Source of the DNA: an uncultured Sphingomonadaceae bacterium
GTDB taxonomy: Bacteria; Pseudomonadota; Alphaproteobacteria; Sphingomonadales; Sphingomonadaceae
Direction of reading: 5' to 3'
Assembly (NCBI GenBank): GCA_947493195.1
Contig: CANLQG010000004.1
Coordinates: 62,001 to 126,000, forward strand
DNA: 64,000 nucleotides
A program made the position numbers and the translations under genes. Positions 53,023-62,060 of the stretch are shown here, one piece after another; position 1 is the stretch's first letter; each line of letters opens with the position of its first letter. The notes beneath the pieces are model-generated. The model was given only the letters and a program-made list of their open reading frames with translations. It did no database searches and was not told the DNA's origin.

Positions 53023-54890
53023 TTTCCAAACTGCTGATAGCCAACCGCGGCGAAATTGCCTGCCGCATCATGCGCACCGCGCGCGATATGGGAGTCGCCA
53101 CCGTGGCGGTCTATTCCGATGCCGATGCGAGGGCCCTGCACGTGCGGCAGGCGGACGAGGCCGTGCATATCGGCCCCTCTCCCGCTGCCGAAAGCTACCT
53201 TGTCGGTGAGAAGATCATCGCTGCTGCCAAACAGACGGGCGCGGATGCGATTCACCCGGGCTATGGTTTTCTGTCCGAGAACGCAGGCTTCGCACAGGCC
53301 GTGATTGACGCCGGGCTGGTATGGGTTGGCCCCAAGCCTGCCAGCATCGATGCGATGGGCCTGAAGGATGCCGCGAAAACGCTGATGCAGGAAGCAGGCG
53401 TTCCGGTTACGCCCGGCTATCTGGGCAAAGACCAGTCGGTCGAGCGGCTGAAGAAAGAGGCTGATGCCATCGGCTATCCCGTGCTGATCAAGGCCGTAGC
53501 AGGCGGCGGCGGCAAGGGGATGCGCAAGGTCGAAAGAGCGGAGGACTTCGAGGCCGATCTGCAAAGCTGCAAGCGCGAGGCCAAGGCCAGCTTCTCCAAC
53601 GAGGAGGTGCTGCTGGAAAAGTGGATCACCTCCCCCCGCCATATCGAGGTGCAGGTATTTGGCGACAGCCACGGCAATGTCGTCCACCTGTTCGAACGCG
53701 ATTGCTCATTGCAACGCCGCCACCAGAAAGTGATCGAGGAAGCGCCCGCCCCCGGCATGGATGAGGCCACGCGCGAGGAAATCTGCGCCGCCGCCGTGCG
53801 CGCTGCCAAGGCGGTGGACTACGAGGGCGCGGGCACCATCGAATTCATCGCCGATGCCAGCGAAGGGCTGCGCGCGGACCGCATCTTCTTCATGGAGATG
53901 AACACGCGTCTGCAGGTGGAGCATCCCGTCTCCGAAGAGATCACCGGCGTCGACCTGGTGGAATGGCAACTGCGCGTGGCGGCGGGCGAGGCGATTCCGC
54001 TGAAGCAGGAGGAGCTCGGCATCCACGGCCACGCCATCGAGGCACGGCTCTATGCCGAAGACCCGTCCAGCGGCTTCCTGCCCTCCACCGGCCCGCTCGA
54101 TCATTTCGACCTCGGCCATGCAGGGCGTATCGAGACCGGCGTGGAAGAGGGCGACGTCATCTCCCCGCATTACGATCCGATGGTCGCTAAGCTCATCGCC
54201 TGGGGAGAAACACGTGACGAAGCTATCGACGAACTCGCCGCAATTGCCGAGAGTGTCGAAATCTGGCCGGTAAAGACCAACGCCGCCTTCCTCGCCAATG
54301 CCCTGCTGGACGACGATTTCGGCGAAGCGGAGCTCGACACAGGGTTTATCGAGCGCAAGCTGGATAGCCTGGTTTTCGACGGGGAGCCGGACGATACCAT
54401 CTGGCAGGCCGCCGCCGATTTCACCCTGATGGCGGCGATGGACGAGGACGTGCCCAGTGCGCTCGGCTTTCGCCTGAATGCCGCCCCGCGCATCGCCGCG
54501 ACGCTCGGCTTCAAGGGCGAAATGCGCACCGTGATTGCCAGCGGCAAGCAGGATGCGGCCCATGCCACTGGCTTCGTCGAAGACGCGCGCACCGTCGTCT
54601 TCGCAGATGGTCAGAGCTTCGAATTCGCCCGTGATGCACGCGGCACCGGTGCCGCAGCCGCCGCAGATGGCGCGATCCTGGCGCCCATGCCGGGTAAGGT
54701 CATCACGCTCGACGTGGCCGAGGGCGACAGCGTGGTGGCTGGCCAGCGGCTGATGGTGCTGGAGGCGATGAAGATGGAGCATTCGCTCAATGCGCCTTTC
54801 GACGGCACTGTGACGCAGCTTTCCGCCAGCGAAGGTGCTCAGGTGCAGGTGGAGGCAGTGCTTGCAGTGGTGCAACCTGCGGAAGACTGA
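53019..54890 (+). CDS. Biotin-dependent carboxylase alpha subunit (MccA/AccA3-type)
   Basis: A 623-residue protein with an N-terminal biotin carboxylase (LIANRGEIACRIMRTARD, AVAGGGGKGMRKV, HIEVQVFGDSHGNVVHLFER, EMNTRLQVEHPVSE), a central BT/BC-interaction region and a C-terminal biotinyl domain with AMKM at Lys585. Architecture matches methylcrotonyl-CoA, propionyl-CoA or geranyl-CoA carboxylase alpha subunits. No beta subunit is adjacent in the window, so the acyl-CoA substrate cannot be assigned. Methylcrotonyl-CoA is the best guess from length and order. Confidence 0.9.
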   Translation: MISKLLIANRGEIACRIMRTARDMGVATVAVYSDADARALHVRQADEAVHIGPSPAAESYLVGEKIIAAAKQTGADAIHPGYGFLSENAGFAQAVIDAGLVWVGPKPASIDAMGLKDAAKTLMQEAGVPVTPGYLGKDQSVERLKKEADAIGYPVLIKAVAGGGGKGMRKVERAEDFEADLQSCKREAKASFSNEEVLLEKWITSPRHIEVQVFGDSHGNVVHLFERDCSLQRRHQKVIEEAPAPGMDEATREEICAAAVRAAKAVDYEGAGTIEFIADASEGLRADRIFFMEMNTRLQVEHPVSEEITGVDLVEWQLRVAAGEAIPLKQEELGIHGHAIEARLYAEDPSSGFLPSTGPLDHFDLGHAGRIETGVEEGDVISPHYDPMVAKLIAWGETRDEAIDELAAIAESVEIWPVKTNAAFLANALLDDDFGEAELDTGFIERKLDSLVFDGEPDDTIWQAAADFTLMAAMDEDVPSALGFRLNAAPRIAATLGFKGEMRTVIASGKQDAAHATGFVEDARTVVFADGQSFEFARDARGTGAAAAADGAILAPMPGKVITLDVAEGDSVVAGQRLMVLEAMKMEHSLNAPFDGTVTQLSASEGAQVQVEAVLAVVQPAED

Positions 54891-54897
54891 CCCCCGC

Positions 54898-55800
54898 ATG
54901 ACCGTGCTACCCGCACCCGCTCGCCGCACGCTCGGAAACACCGGCATTACCGTCAGTCCGCTCGCCTGGGGCATGTGGCGCAGCGACGGCTCACCGCAGG
55001 ATGTGGCCGTGTGCCTGCACGCCGCGCTGGATGCCGGGGTCGACCTGATCGACACCGCCGACATTTACGGGTGGAACGGGCAATCGGGTTTCGGCGACGT
55101 CGAGGGAAAGCTGGGCGAAGTCTTGCGCGCAATGCCGGGACTGCGGCAGCGCATGGTGCTGGCAACCAAGGGCGGGATCACGCCGCCTGTACCCTATGAC
55201 CAGTCGCGCGAATACATGGCGAGAGCGCTCGATGCCTCGCTGAATAGGCTGGGCACCGATGTGATCGACCTCTACCTGATCCATCGCCCCGACGTGCTGA
55301 CCCATCCGCAGGAACTGGCGCGGTTCCTCGATGACGCCGTAACCAGCGGCAAGGTGCGCGCCGTAGGCGTGTCCAACTTCACCGTGGCGCAGGTCGAAAC
55401 GCTTTCCGCATTCCTCGGCACGCCGCTTGCCGCAACCCAGCCCGAGATCAGCCCGCTGCGCATCGAACCCATCGACAATGGCGAGATGGACCAAGCGATG
55501 CGGCTGGATCTTTTGCCGATGGCGTGGAGCCCGCTGGGCGGTGGCCGCCTGATGCAGCCCAAAACCGCGCGCGAGAAAGCGGTTGCAGCAGCGCTGGATG
55601 CGGTGGCGGAAGAACTGGGCACCAGCCGCGCGCTGGCCGCCTATGGCTGGCTGATGGCGCATCCCGCCGGGATCGTGCCCATCGTCGGGTCGCAGCGCCC
55701 TGCGCGCATTATCGAGGCCGCGGCTGTGATCGAACAGCGCTGGACGCGGACGCAGTGGTACCGGGTGTTCACGGCTGCCAGAGGCGTGCCCCTGCCCTAG
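54898..55800 (+). CDS. Aldo/keto reductase
   Basis: A 300-residue TIM-barrel NAD(P)H oxidoreductase. Catalytic tetrad Asp52, Tyr57 (DTADIYGW), Lys91 (LATKGG) and His129 (LIHRPD), and SNFTVAQVETL plus IVGSQRPARI for the nucleotide. It begins 5 bases after the carboxylase stop and ends with a 4-base convergent overlap with glpD. Substrate unknown. Confidence 0.93.
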   Translation: MTVLPAPARRTLGNTGITVSPLAWGMWRSDGSPQDVAVCLHAALDAGVDLIDTADIYGWNGQSGFGDVEGKLGEVLRAMPGLRQRMVLATKGGITPPVPYDQSREYMARALDASLNRLGTDVIDLYLIHRPDVLTHPQELARFLDDAVTSGKVRAVGVSNFTVAQVETLSAFLGTPLAATQPEISPLRIEPIDNGEMDQAMRLDLLPMAWSPLGGGRLMQPKTAREKAVAAALDAVAEELGTSRALAAYGWLMAHPAGIVPIVGSQRPARIIEAAAVIEQRWTRTQWYRVFTAARGVPLP

Positions 55801-57284
55801 CCGCCCATGAATTCAGCCAGCGCGGCTTGTTCGGTTTCGCTCAGGTGCATGCCCAGCTTGCTGCGCCGCCAGAGGATGTCGTCCGACGTCTGCGCCCACT
55901 CGCGGTCGCGCAGGTAGGAAACCTCGGCGAGGGTCAGCCCGCCGCCGAACGCCCGGCCCAGATCGTCCCATCCCTTCGCAGCGCCCAACCAGTCCCACGC
56001 CAGAGTCCCGTAGGCCCGGCCAATGCGGACGACGTCTCGGTGCGAGAGGAAGGGAAAATCCTCGCCCAGTACTTCGAACAAATACGGCTGCGCGTGCTTG
56101 TCGAAATCGCCGCCCGGTAGCGGGGTAGTGCCGGTCCAGTGCTTGCCCTTCAGCAGTGGCAACCGGTCGGCCAGCTTGTCCAGCGCATCCTCCGCCACGT
56201 GGCGGTAGGAGGTGATCTTGCCGCCATAAATGCCAAGGATCGGCGCGCCGCGACCCGGATCGCTCAACGCCAGTTCGTATCCGCGAGAGGCGGCTTCCGG
56301 CCTGCCCGAACCATCGTCCACCAGCGCGCGCACCCCGGAATAGGTGTGGACCATGTCGTCAGGCGTCACGTCGTGTTTGAAATAGCGGTTCACCGCATCG
56401 CACAGGTAGCGGATCTCGTCCGTGCTCGCCTCGATGTCGTCCAGCGCACCGGGATGATCGGCATCGGTGGTGCCTACCAGCGTGAAGTCGTCTTCCCACG
56501 GAATGGCGAAGCAGATGCGCGTATCGGGCTGCTGCAGGATATAGGCGCAGTCGTGATCGAACAGCCTTGGCACCACGATGTGCGATCCGCGCACCCGGCG
56601 GATGCCGTAGGCGGGGTTCCCCCCCACCAGCCGCGCCACGTCGTCCGCGCCCGGCCCCGCGGCGTTCACCAGAGCGCGGCCACGGAATGTCTCTTCGCCA
56701 GCTTCAACGTGCCACAGGTCGCCCTCGCGCCGGGCGGCGGTTACCGGGGTGCGGGTGCGGATCTGCGCGCCGTGTGCGGCAGCATCCAGCGCGTTGAGCA
56801 CCACCAGCCGGGCATCGTCCACCCAGCCGTCAGAATATTCGAAGCCGCGGGTATATTGTTCTTCCAGCGGGCCGCCCGCGCGGTGCTTGCGCAAGTTTAC
56901 GCTGCGGGTCTTCTTCAAGCCTCCCCTGCCGCCGATATGGTCGTAGAGGAACAGCCCCGCGCGCAGCATCCATTTTGGGCGCATGTTCTTCGTCACCGGC
57001 AGCACGAAGCGCATCGGCCAGATGATGTGCGGCGCGATGGACCATAAGGTCTCGCGCTCGCCCAGCGCCTCTCGCACTAGCGCAAACTCGTAGTATTCGA
57101 GGTAGCGCAGGCCGCCGTGGACCAGCTTGGTCGACTTGCTGGAGGTCCCGCTGGCAAGGTCACCCTTCTCCAGCAGCAGGACGCTGGCCCCCCTGCCCGC
57201 CGCATCGCGTGCCACGCCAGCGCCGTTCACACCACCGCCGATGACGATCAGGTCGAACGGCTGGGTGGTCGGCGTTTGCGGCAT
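55797..57284 (-). CDS. glpD: Glycerol-3-phosphate dehydrogenase
   Basis: A 495-residue FAD enzyme oxidising sn-glycerol 3-phosphate to dihydroxyacetone phosphate and passing electrons to the quinone pool. Landmarks: LIVIGGGVNGAGVARDAAGRG, SGTSSKSTKLVHGGLRYLEY, HAGVRALVDDG-like YSGVRALVDDG and GIYGGKITSYRHVAEDAL. ATG 57284 overlaps the MFS stop as TGATG; a TTG at 57287 is ignored. No glpF or glpK is adjacent. Confidence 0.96.
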   Translation of the reverse strand: MPQTPTTQPFDLIVIGGGVNGAGVARDAAGRGASVLLLEKGDLASGTSSKSTKLVHGGLRYLEYYEFALVREALGERETLWSIAPHIIWPMRFVLPVTKNMRPKWMLRAGLFLYDHIGGRGGLKKTRSVNLRKHRAGGPLEEQYTRGFEYSDGWVDDARLVVLNALDAAAHGAQIRTRTPVTAARREGDLWHVEAGEETFRGRALVNAAGPGADDVARLVGGNPAYGIRRVRGSHIVVPRLFDHDCAYILQQPDTRICFAIPWEDDFTLVGTTDADHPGALDDIEASTDEIRYLCDAVNRYFKHDVTPDDMVHTYSGVRALVDDGSGRPEAASRGYELALSDPGRGAPILGIYGGKITSYRHVAEDALDKLADRLPLLKGKHWTGTTPLPGGDFDKHAQPYLFEVLGEDFPFLSHRDVVRIGRAYGTLAWDWLGAAKGWDDLGRAFGGGLTLAEVSYLRDREWAQTSDDILWRRSKLGMHLSETEQAALAEFMGG

Positions 57285-58549
57285 CAACGAGGCCCCTCAG
57301 TGAAGTAGCGCGACTGGCGCGGGCGGGTGAACAGCTTCCCGCGCTCGCTGAACAGAACCAGCGCCAGCGATATCAGGCTACTGGCCAGCAGCGCAATCGC
57401 AAGCGGCAGAGCCGTGCCGTCGTAGAACTGGCCGATGACGATCCCCATCACCGCGCCCAGCAACATGCGGATGCTCGCCTGCACGGAACTGGCCGCCCCC
57501 GCGCTGTTGAAGAACGGCTGCATGGCGATGGAGCCGAAGTTGGAGCCGAGAAAGCCGAGCAGGCACAGGTTGATGCTGATGAGCGGGAAGAACCATGCCA
57601 ACGAATCCGCGTGAGCCTCTGCCGCATAGACCTGCACCAGGCTGACAACGATGAAGGCGATCAGCGCCGTATGCGATACGCGCCGCGCGCCGAACCGCTC
57701 CACGATCCGCGAATTGGCAAAGCTGGAGAAGGCCAGCGTGGCAGCGGAAGCACCGAAGATCAGCGGGAACTGCTCCTCCGCGCCGAAGTGCCCGCCGATC
57801 AGCTGGGGGGCGGAATTGATATAGCCGAACACGCCGCCGAAGGTCAGCCCGCCGCCCAGCACGTATCCAACGGAAGAGCGCGTGCGCAGGGTAAGCGGCA
57901 GGTTATAGGCGATGGTGCGCGGGTCGATGTTCTGGCGGTTCCGCGGATCGAGCGTTTCGGGCAGGCGCAAGCAAGCCCAGACCGCTGCGGCCAGGCCGAA
58001 CACGCCAAGCGCGAAGAATATCCATTCCCAGCTGGCAACGACCAGCACCGCCTGCCCCATCGTCGGTGCCAGCACCGGCACCAGCATGAAGACGATGAAG
58101 ATCATCGAGAGCAGCCGCGCCATCCGGTCTCCGTCGAAGCGGTCGCGGATGATTGCCGCGGGCAGCACCATCAGGCCCGCAGTGCCAAAGCCCTGCAAGG
58201 CGCGCAGGCCCAGCAGCACTTCGAATGTGGGCGCGATCATGCACAGCAGGGATGCCACCAGATAGATGCCAAGGCTGACGAACAGGACCGGCCGCCTGCC
58301 GTACCGGTCTGCAAACAACCCGGGAACGAGGGCACCGAACCCGGTGGCGAGCAGGTACACGCCCACCACCAGCTGGCGGCGATTGGGATCCTCGACGGTG
58401 AATGCGCTGGCAATCTCGTCCAGCGCGGGCAGCATTGCGTCGATCGCCAGCGCGTTCAGGCTCATCAGCGCGGCCATCAGCACGATGAACTCGCGTTGGC
58501 CCACCTGGCGCCCTGAACCGTCGGCGGATTTGATTGTCTGGGAAGTCAC
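57284..58549 (-). CDS. MFS multidrug efflux transporter (Bcr/CflA type)
   Basis: A 421-residue polytopic protein with 12 helices, starting at GTG 58549 with AAAGGGG upstream. Landmarks: FIVLMAALMSLNALAIDAML, PALDEIASAF, VGVYLLATGFGALVPGLFAD, YGRRPVLFVS and LRALQGFGTAGLMVLPAAII, fitting the Bcr/CflA drug-resistance family (bicyclomycin and chloramphenicol exporters). Coupled to glpD by TGATG. Substrate unknown. Confidence 0.92.
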   Translation of the reverse strand: MTSQTIKSADGSGRQVGQREFIVLMAALMSLNALAIDAMLPALDEIASAFTVEDPNRRQLVVGVYLLATGFGALVPGLFADRYGRRPVLFVSLGIYLVASLLCMIAPTFEVLLGLRALQGFGTAGLMVLPAAIIRDRFDGDRMARLLSMIFIVFMLVPVLAPTMGQAVLVVASWEWIFFALGVFGLAAAVWACLRLPETLDPRNRQNIDPRTIAYNLPLTLRTRSSVGYVLGGGLTFGGVFGYINSAPQLIGGHFGAEEQFPLIFGASAATLAFSSFANSRIVERFGARRVSHTALIAFIVVSLVQVYAAEAHADSLAWFFPLISINLCLLGFLGSNFGSIAMQPFFNSAGAASSVQASIRMLLGAVMGIVIGQFYDGTALPLAIALLASSLISLALVLFSERGKLFTRPRQSRYFTEGPR

Positions 58550-58627
58550 GCAGCCCCTTTGGCCAAGAATGGCAGTGGAGAAAAGGATTAAGTCAAATGC
58601 TTCCCGAAAGGCTATGATCCCGCTGCG

Positions 58628-59770
58628 ATGGCGAATCCCGGACCAGGCGAAGCGGACGAAATCGAGGAACAGGCGGCCGAGGCCGATGGCCTGCGCAAGA
58701 TCATCCATGTCGACATGGATGCCTTTTTCGCCAGCGTGGAACAGCGCGACAACCCGGAACTGCGCGGAAAGCCGGTGGCCGTGGGCGGATCGAGCGGGCG
58801 CGGCGTGGTGGCTGCCGCCAGTTACGAGGCGCGCAAGTTCGGCGTGAAGAGCGCCATGCCTTCGGTGACCGCCAAGCGCAAATGTCCGGACCTGATCTTT
58901 TGCAAGAGCCGGTTCGATGTCTATCGCGAGGTGTCGGAGCAAATCCGCGCGATTTTCCATCACTACACGCCGCACGTCGAACCGCTGAGTTTGGACGAGG
59001 CATACCTCGACGTGACCGAGGACCGCCACGGGCTTGGCTCCGCCACCGCCATCGCGCAGGCCATCCGTCGGCAGATTCGCGAAACGACGCAGCTGACAGC
59101 CAGCGCCGGGGTGTCCTACAACAAGTTCCTGGCCAAGCTTGCCAGCGACCAGAACAAGCCCGACGGGCTTTGCGTCATCCGTCCCGGCGAAGGCGCTGGC
59201 TTCGTTCAGAGCCTGCCCATCCGCCGCTTCCACGGCGTAGGACCGAAAGGGGCGGAGAAAATGGCCCGTCTGGGTATCGAGACAGGCGCCGACCTTGCAG
59301 AGAAGGATCGCGCATGGCTGGCGGCCAACTTCGGCAGCTTCGGCGATTACCTCTACCGTGCGGCACGCGGGATCGACCTCAGGCCAGTGCGCACCAACCG
59401 TATCCGCAAGTCCATCGGCGGGGAACGCACTTTCAGCGAGGACATTTCAGCCGAGAATGACCTGCGCGAAACGCTGGAGCGGATCATCGACATCGTGTGG
59501 GAACGCATCGCCGCAAAACAGGCGAAAGGGCGCACCGTCACGCTGAAACTGAAGTACAACGATTTCCAGATCGCCACCCGCGCGCGCAGCCAGGCGCAAC
59601 CGGTGGCCGACAAGGATCAGTTCACGAAAATCGCCCGTGCCATTCTGGAAGTCGAACTGCCGCTGCCCATGCCGATCCGCCTGATGGGCCTGACGCTCAG
59701 CAATCTCGACCGGGATGACAGCGCTGGAAACGAGCGCAGGCGCGACGACGCGCAGCTATCCCTGCTCTAG
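58628..59770 (+). CDS. dinB: DNA polymerase IV
   Basis: A 380-residue Y-family translesion polymerase. HVDMDAFFASVEQRDNP holds catalytic Asp29, and SLDEAYLDVTED holds the second catalytic Asp-Glu. The C-terminus ends QLSLL, a beta-clamp-binding motif. An about 22-residue acidic N-terminal extension precedes the usual start. It lies divergent from the MFS gene. Its 3' end overlaps the NUDIX gene by 15 bases. Confidence 0.97.
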   Translation: MANPGPGEADEIEEQAAEADGLRKIIHVDMDAFFASVEQRDNPELRGKPVAVGGSSGRGVVAAASYEARKFGVKSAMPSVTAKRKCPDLIFCKSRFDVYREVSEQIRAIFHHYTPHVEPLSLDEAYLDVTEDRHGLGSATAIAQAIRRQIRETTQLTASAGVSYNKFLAKLASDQNKPDGLCVIRPGEGAGFVQSLPIRRFHGVGPKGAEKMARLGIETGADLAEKDRAWLAANFGSFGDYLYRAARGIDLRPVRTNRIRKSIGGERTFSEDISAENDLRETLERIIDIVWERIAAKQAKGRTVTLKLKYNDFQIATRARSQAQPVADKDQFTKIARAILEVELPLPMPIRLMGLTLSNLDRDDSAGNERRRDDAQLSLL

Positions 59771-60220
59771 CAGTCTCAGCCGCCGCTCGGTCGGCCCGGC
59801 CAGCGGAGAGGGAAGATCGTCGAGGTGGAACCACCGCGCTTCGATAACCTCGCGCTGGTCGGGGCACGGTGCGCGATCCGCGCGGGCATGGAACACCCAG
59901 TTGCGCTGCGGGGCGCCGTGCATGGTGTCCTCCCCGTCGTGCAGCAGGACCAGTTCGACAAGTTCGCAGGAAAGTTCCTCGCGCACTTCGCGGCGGATGG
60001 CGTGCTCCGGATCCTCGTCCAGCGAGGCCCCGCCGGCGGGCGTAGTCCATCCGCCGGAGCCGTAGGACTGGCGGATAAGCAGCACGCGGCCCTGCTCGTC
60101 ACGGATGAAAACGCTGACCCCGGCAATGCGCGGTTTGAAAATCCGCAGGTAGTATTTGCGCAGGACGTAACCCAGCGGCATCACCGCCCGGTGCAGCGGT
60201 GCGGGGATCAGGTGAAGCAT
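59756..60220 (-). CDS. NUDIX hydrolase
   Basis: A 154-residue protein with a Nudix box: GGASLDEDPEHAI, RREVREELSCEL (the last Gly of the consensus is replaced by Ser), after GVSVFIRDEQGRVLLIRQS. It should hydrolyse a nucleoside diphosphate linked to another group. A hydrophobic-basic N-terminus (about residues 1-30) is unusual and may be membrane-associated. Its ATG lies inside pgl (13-base overlap). Confidence 0.9.
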   Translation of the reverse strand: MLHLIPAPLHRAVMPLGYVLRKYYLRIFKPRIAGVSVFIRDEQGRVLLIRQSYGSGGWTTPAGGASLDEDPEHAIRREVREELSCELVELVLLHDGEDTMHGAPQRNWVFHARADRAPCPDQREVIEARWFHLDDLPSPLAGPTERRLRLLEQG

Positions 60221-60828
60221 GTCACCTTCTGGCCCGCCGCTTTCAGCAGCCGCGCCACCGGCAGGTCGCTTTTGCCCGCAGCGGCTGCATCGAACACCGC
60301 GCGCTTGTCATCGCCGCGGATCACGAACATCAGCGCATCGCTGTCCAGCAGCGACGGGATGGTGAGCGTCACCCTGTCGAACGGAGCTTCCGGCGGCAGC
60401 GGATCGGGCGTCAGGCGGCGGATCGGGGCGTCGTCGTCAACCCGCGGATCGGTGTTGGGGAAAAGGCTGGCCACATGGCCGTCCGCGCCCATGCCCAACC
60501 ATACGAGCGCAAAACGGGGCACCTGCTCCATCACCGTCAGCGTGGCAACATGCGCGCCCACCGGCTCGAACAGGGTACGGATCTTGCCGGTGTTGCTGGC
60601 CTCGTGATCCTCGGGAACCACGCGGTCGTCGCCCGGCCATACGGTCACGCGGCTCCAGTCAAGATCGGCTTTCACCAGTTCGCGCATGATCGGAAACGGC
60701 GTGGAGCCACCCGGCACGCTGACCTCCACCGGCAGCTCGCTCGCGGCCAGTGCCTGTCGCAAGGCAGTTTCGATGAAGGACGCGATGTCCGCGTCCGTTG
60801 CGCTTTCAATAATGTCGATATTGGCCAT
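60208..60828 (-). CDS. pgl: 6-phosphogluconolactonase
   Basis: A 206-residue enzyme hydrolysing 6-phosphogluconolactone in the pentose phosphate or Entner-Doudoroff path. Landmarks: EVSVPGGSTPFPIMREL, VTVWPGDDRVVPEDHEASNT and LVWLGMGADGHVASLFPNTD, with the catalytic His and Asp of GMGADGHVAS. zwf and edd are not in the window. Its 3' end overlaps the NUDIX start by 13 bases. Confidence 0.95.
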   Translation of the reverse strand: MANIDIIESATDADIASFIETALRQALAASELPVEVSVPGGSTPFPIMRELVKADLDWSRVTVWPGDDRVVPEDHEASNTGKIRTLFEPVGAHVATLTVMEQVPRFALVWLGMGADGHVASLFPNTDPRVDDDAPIRRLTPDPLPPEAPFDRVTLTIPSLLDSDALMFVIRGDDKRAVFDAAAAGKSDLPVARLLKAAGQKVTCFT

Positions 60829-60847
60829 GCACCCTCGCCTATACGCA

Positions 60848-60882
60848 AAACCGCCGCGTAGCGAGAGGCTGCGCGGCGGTTT
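60848..60882. terminator. Rho-independent-type terminator
   Basis: 11-bp perfect stem AAACCGCCGCG (60848-60858) with CGCGGCGGTTT (60872-60882), 13-base loop. Read on the minus strand it ends in TTTTG, so it terminates the dps transcript before pgl; pgl then needs its own promoter. Confidence 0.9.
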
Positions 60883-60904
60883 GGGGTTTCAGATAGCTGC
60901 CAGT

Positions 60905-61366
60905 TTACTGGAGCGTGGAAGTGAGGAACCACACGCGTTCCTCTGCCATGTCGGTCCAGTCGTCCAGCAGGCCATCGGTGGCATTGTCGCCCGCCTTTTC
61001 GGCATGTTCCTTGAGGCCCTTGAGACGGTCGACGACCTTCTGGTTGTCGTCACGCAGTTCGCGCACCATGTCGTCCGCCGAAAGCTCGGTGTCGTCCTGA
61101 TCGGCAATCTGCGTAGCCTTGGCGACCGAGGCGATGGAGGTCAGCGTCTTCGCGCCGTTCTTGCGCACGCGCTCGCCGATGGCGTCGATCTGGTCGCGGA
61201 TCTCGATGGCCTGTTCGTCGAACAGCAGGTGCAGGTCGCGAAAGCGCGGGCCGGTGATGTGCCAGTGAAAGTTCTTGGTCTTGAAATAGAGCGCTAGATG
61301 ATCGGCCAGCAGGCCGTTCAGCCCCTCGATCAGCGCGGTTTTCGAATTGTCTCCGGCAGTTGCCAT
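60905..61366 (-). CDS. dps: Dps-like ferritin
   Basis: A 153-residue Dps-family protein: LADHLALYFKTKNFHWHITG with the ferroxidase His, FRDLHLLFDEQAIEIRDQID with the Asp/Glu ligands, and a helical end ERVWFLTSTLQ. ATG at 61366. It stores iron and protects DNA against peroxide. Monocistronic, closed by the stem at 60848-60882. Confidence 0.95.
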   Translation of the reverse strand: MATAGDNSKTALIEGLNGLLADHLALYFKTKNFHWHITGPRFRDLHLLFDEQAIEIRDQIDAIGERVRKNGAKTLTSIASVAKATQIADQDDTELSADDMVRELRDDNQKVVDRLKGLKEHAEKAGDNATDGLLDDWTDMAEERVWFLTSTLQ

Positions 61367-61478
61367 AATACTCTCGTCCTTTCGATTGTCTCTTTGCCTG
61401 ATCAACGGACATAGCCGCGCTCGGTTTCAAGATTTTGACCTGTTACGGTGATCGGCTGAGTCGATGATCGCGCAACCT

Positions 61479-62024
61479 TCAGGAAAGAAAGGCGATTACT
61501 GCCGCGGCAACGATCAGGCCCGCCCCGACAACCCGGCGCAGCGCTTCCAGCGGCAACGCCTGCCAGTCCTCCGCCGCCACGATCGCGCCCACCAGCACCA
61601 CCAGCGCCCCCGTCGCGCCCCCCGCCGCCGCCAGTAGCGCCTCGCCGGTCGCGATGGCCAGCGAGAGGATGATGAAACCGCTGGCGTCCGTCACCATGCC
61701 CAGCAGCAGCACCAGCGTGATCGCGCCCATCGAACGGGTCGACTCCCGCGGCTTGGCCGGTGGTGTGCGCAGCAGCACTTCCAGCCCCGCCAGCAGCAGC
61801 GCCACGGCCACCACGAAGGGCTTGAAATCACCGGGGATGAGGGGCGCCAGACCGCGCGCGATCCATGCGGCGATGCCAGCGCCTGCCAGCGCCGCCAGCA
61901 CTGCGGTGACAAGAAGCGGTCCGGTCCACCCCAATGTCGAGCGAAGTCGCGCCACCCGCATGGCATCGCGCCCTGCCACCATGGCAGCGACAACCGCGAT
62001 GAACGTGAGGAAGAAGGCGGGCAT
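61479..62024 (-). CDS. Polytopic membrane protein of unknown function
   Basis: A 181-residue protein with five or six hydrophobic helices: FFLTFIAVVAAMVAG, LLVTAVLAALAGAGIAAWI, FVVAVALLLAGLEVLL, ITLVLLLGMVTDASGFIILS, ALLAAAGGATGALVVLVGAI and a last helix. The charged turns AGRDAMRVARL and MVTDASG are suggestive of an exporter fold, distantly like UPF0016/LysE, but the ExGD motif is missing. Not assigned. Confidence 0.75.
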   Translation of the reverse strand: MPAFFLTFIAVVAAMVAGRDAMRVARLRSTLGWTGPLLVTAVLAALAGAGIAAWIARGLAPLIPGDFKPFVVAVALLLAGLEVLLRTPPAKPRESTRSMGAITLVLLLGMVTDASGFIILSLAIATGEALLAAAGGATGALVVLVGAIVAAEDWQALPLEALRRVVGAGLIVAAAVIAFLS

Positions 62025-62060
62025 CGCCGAAGCTATAGCAGCGGCCCACCCGCGCGCCAG

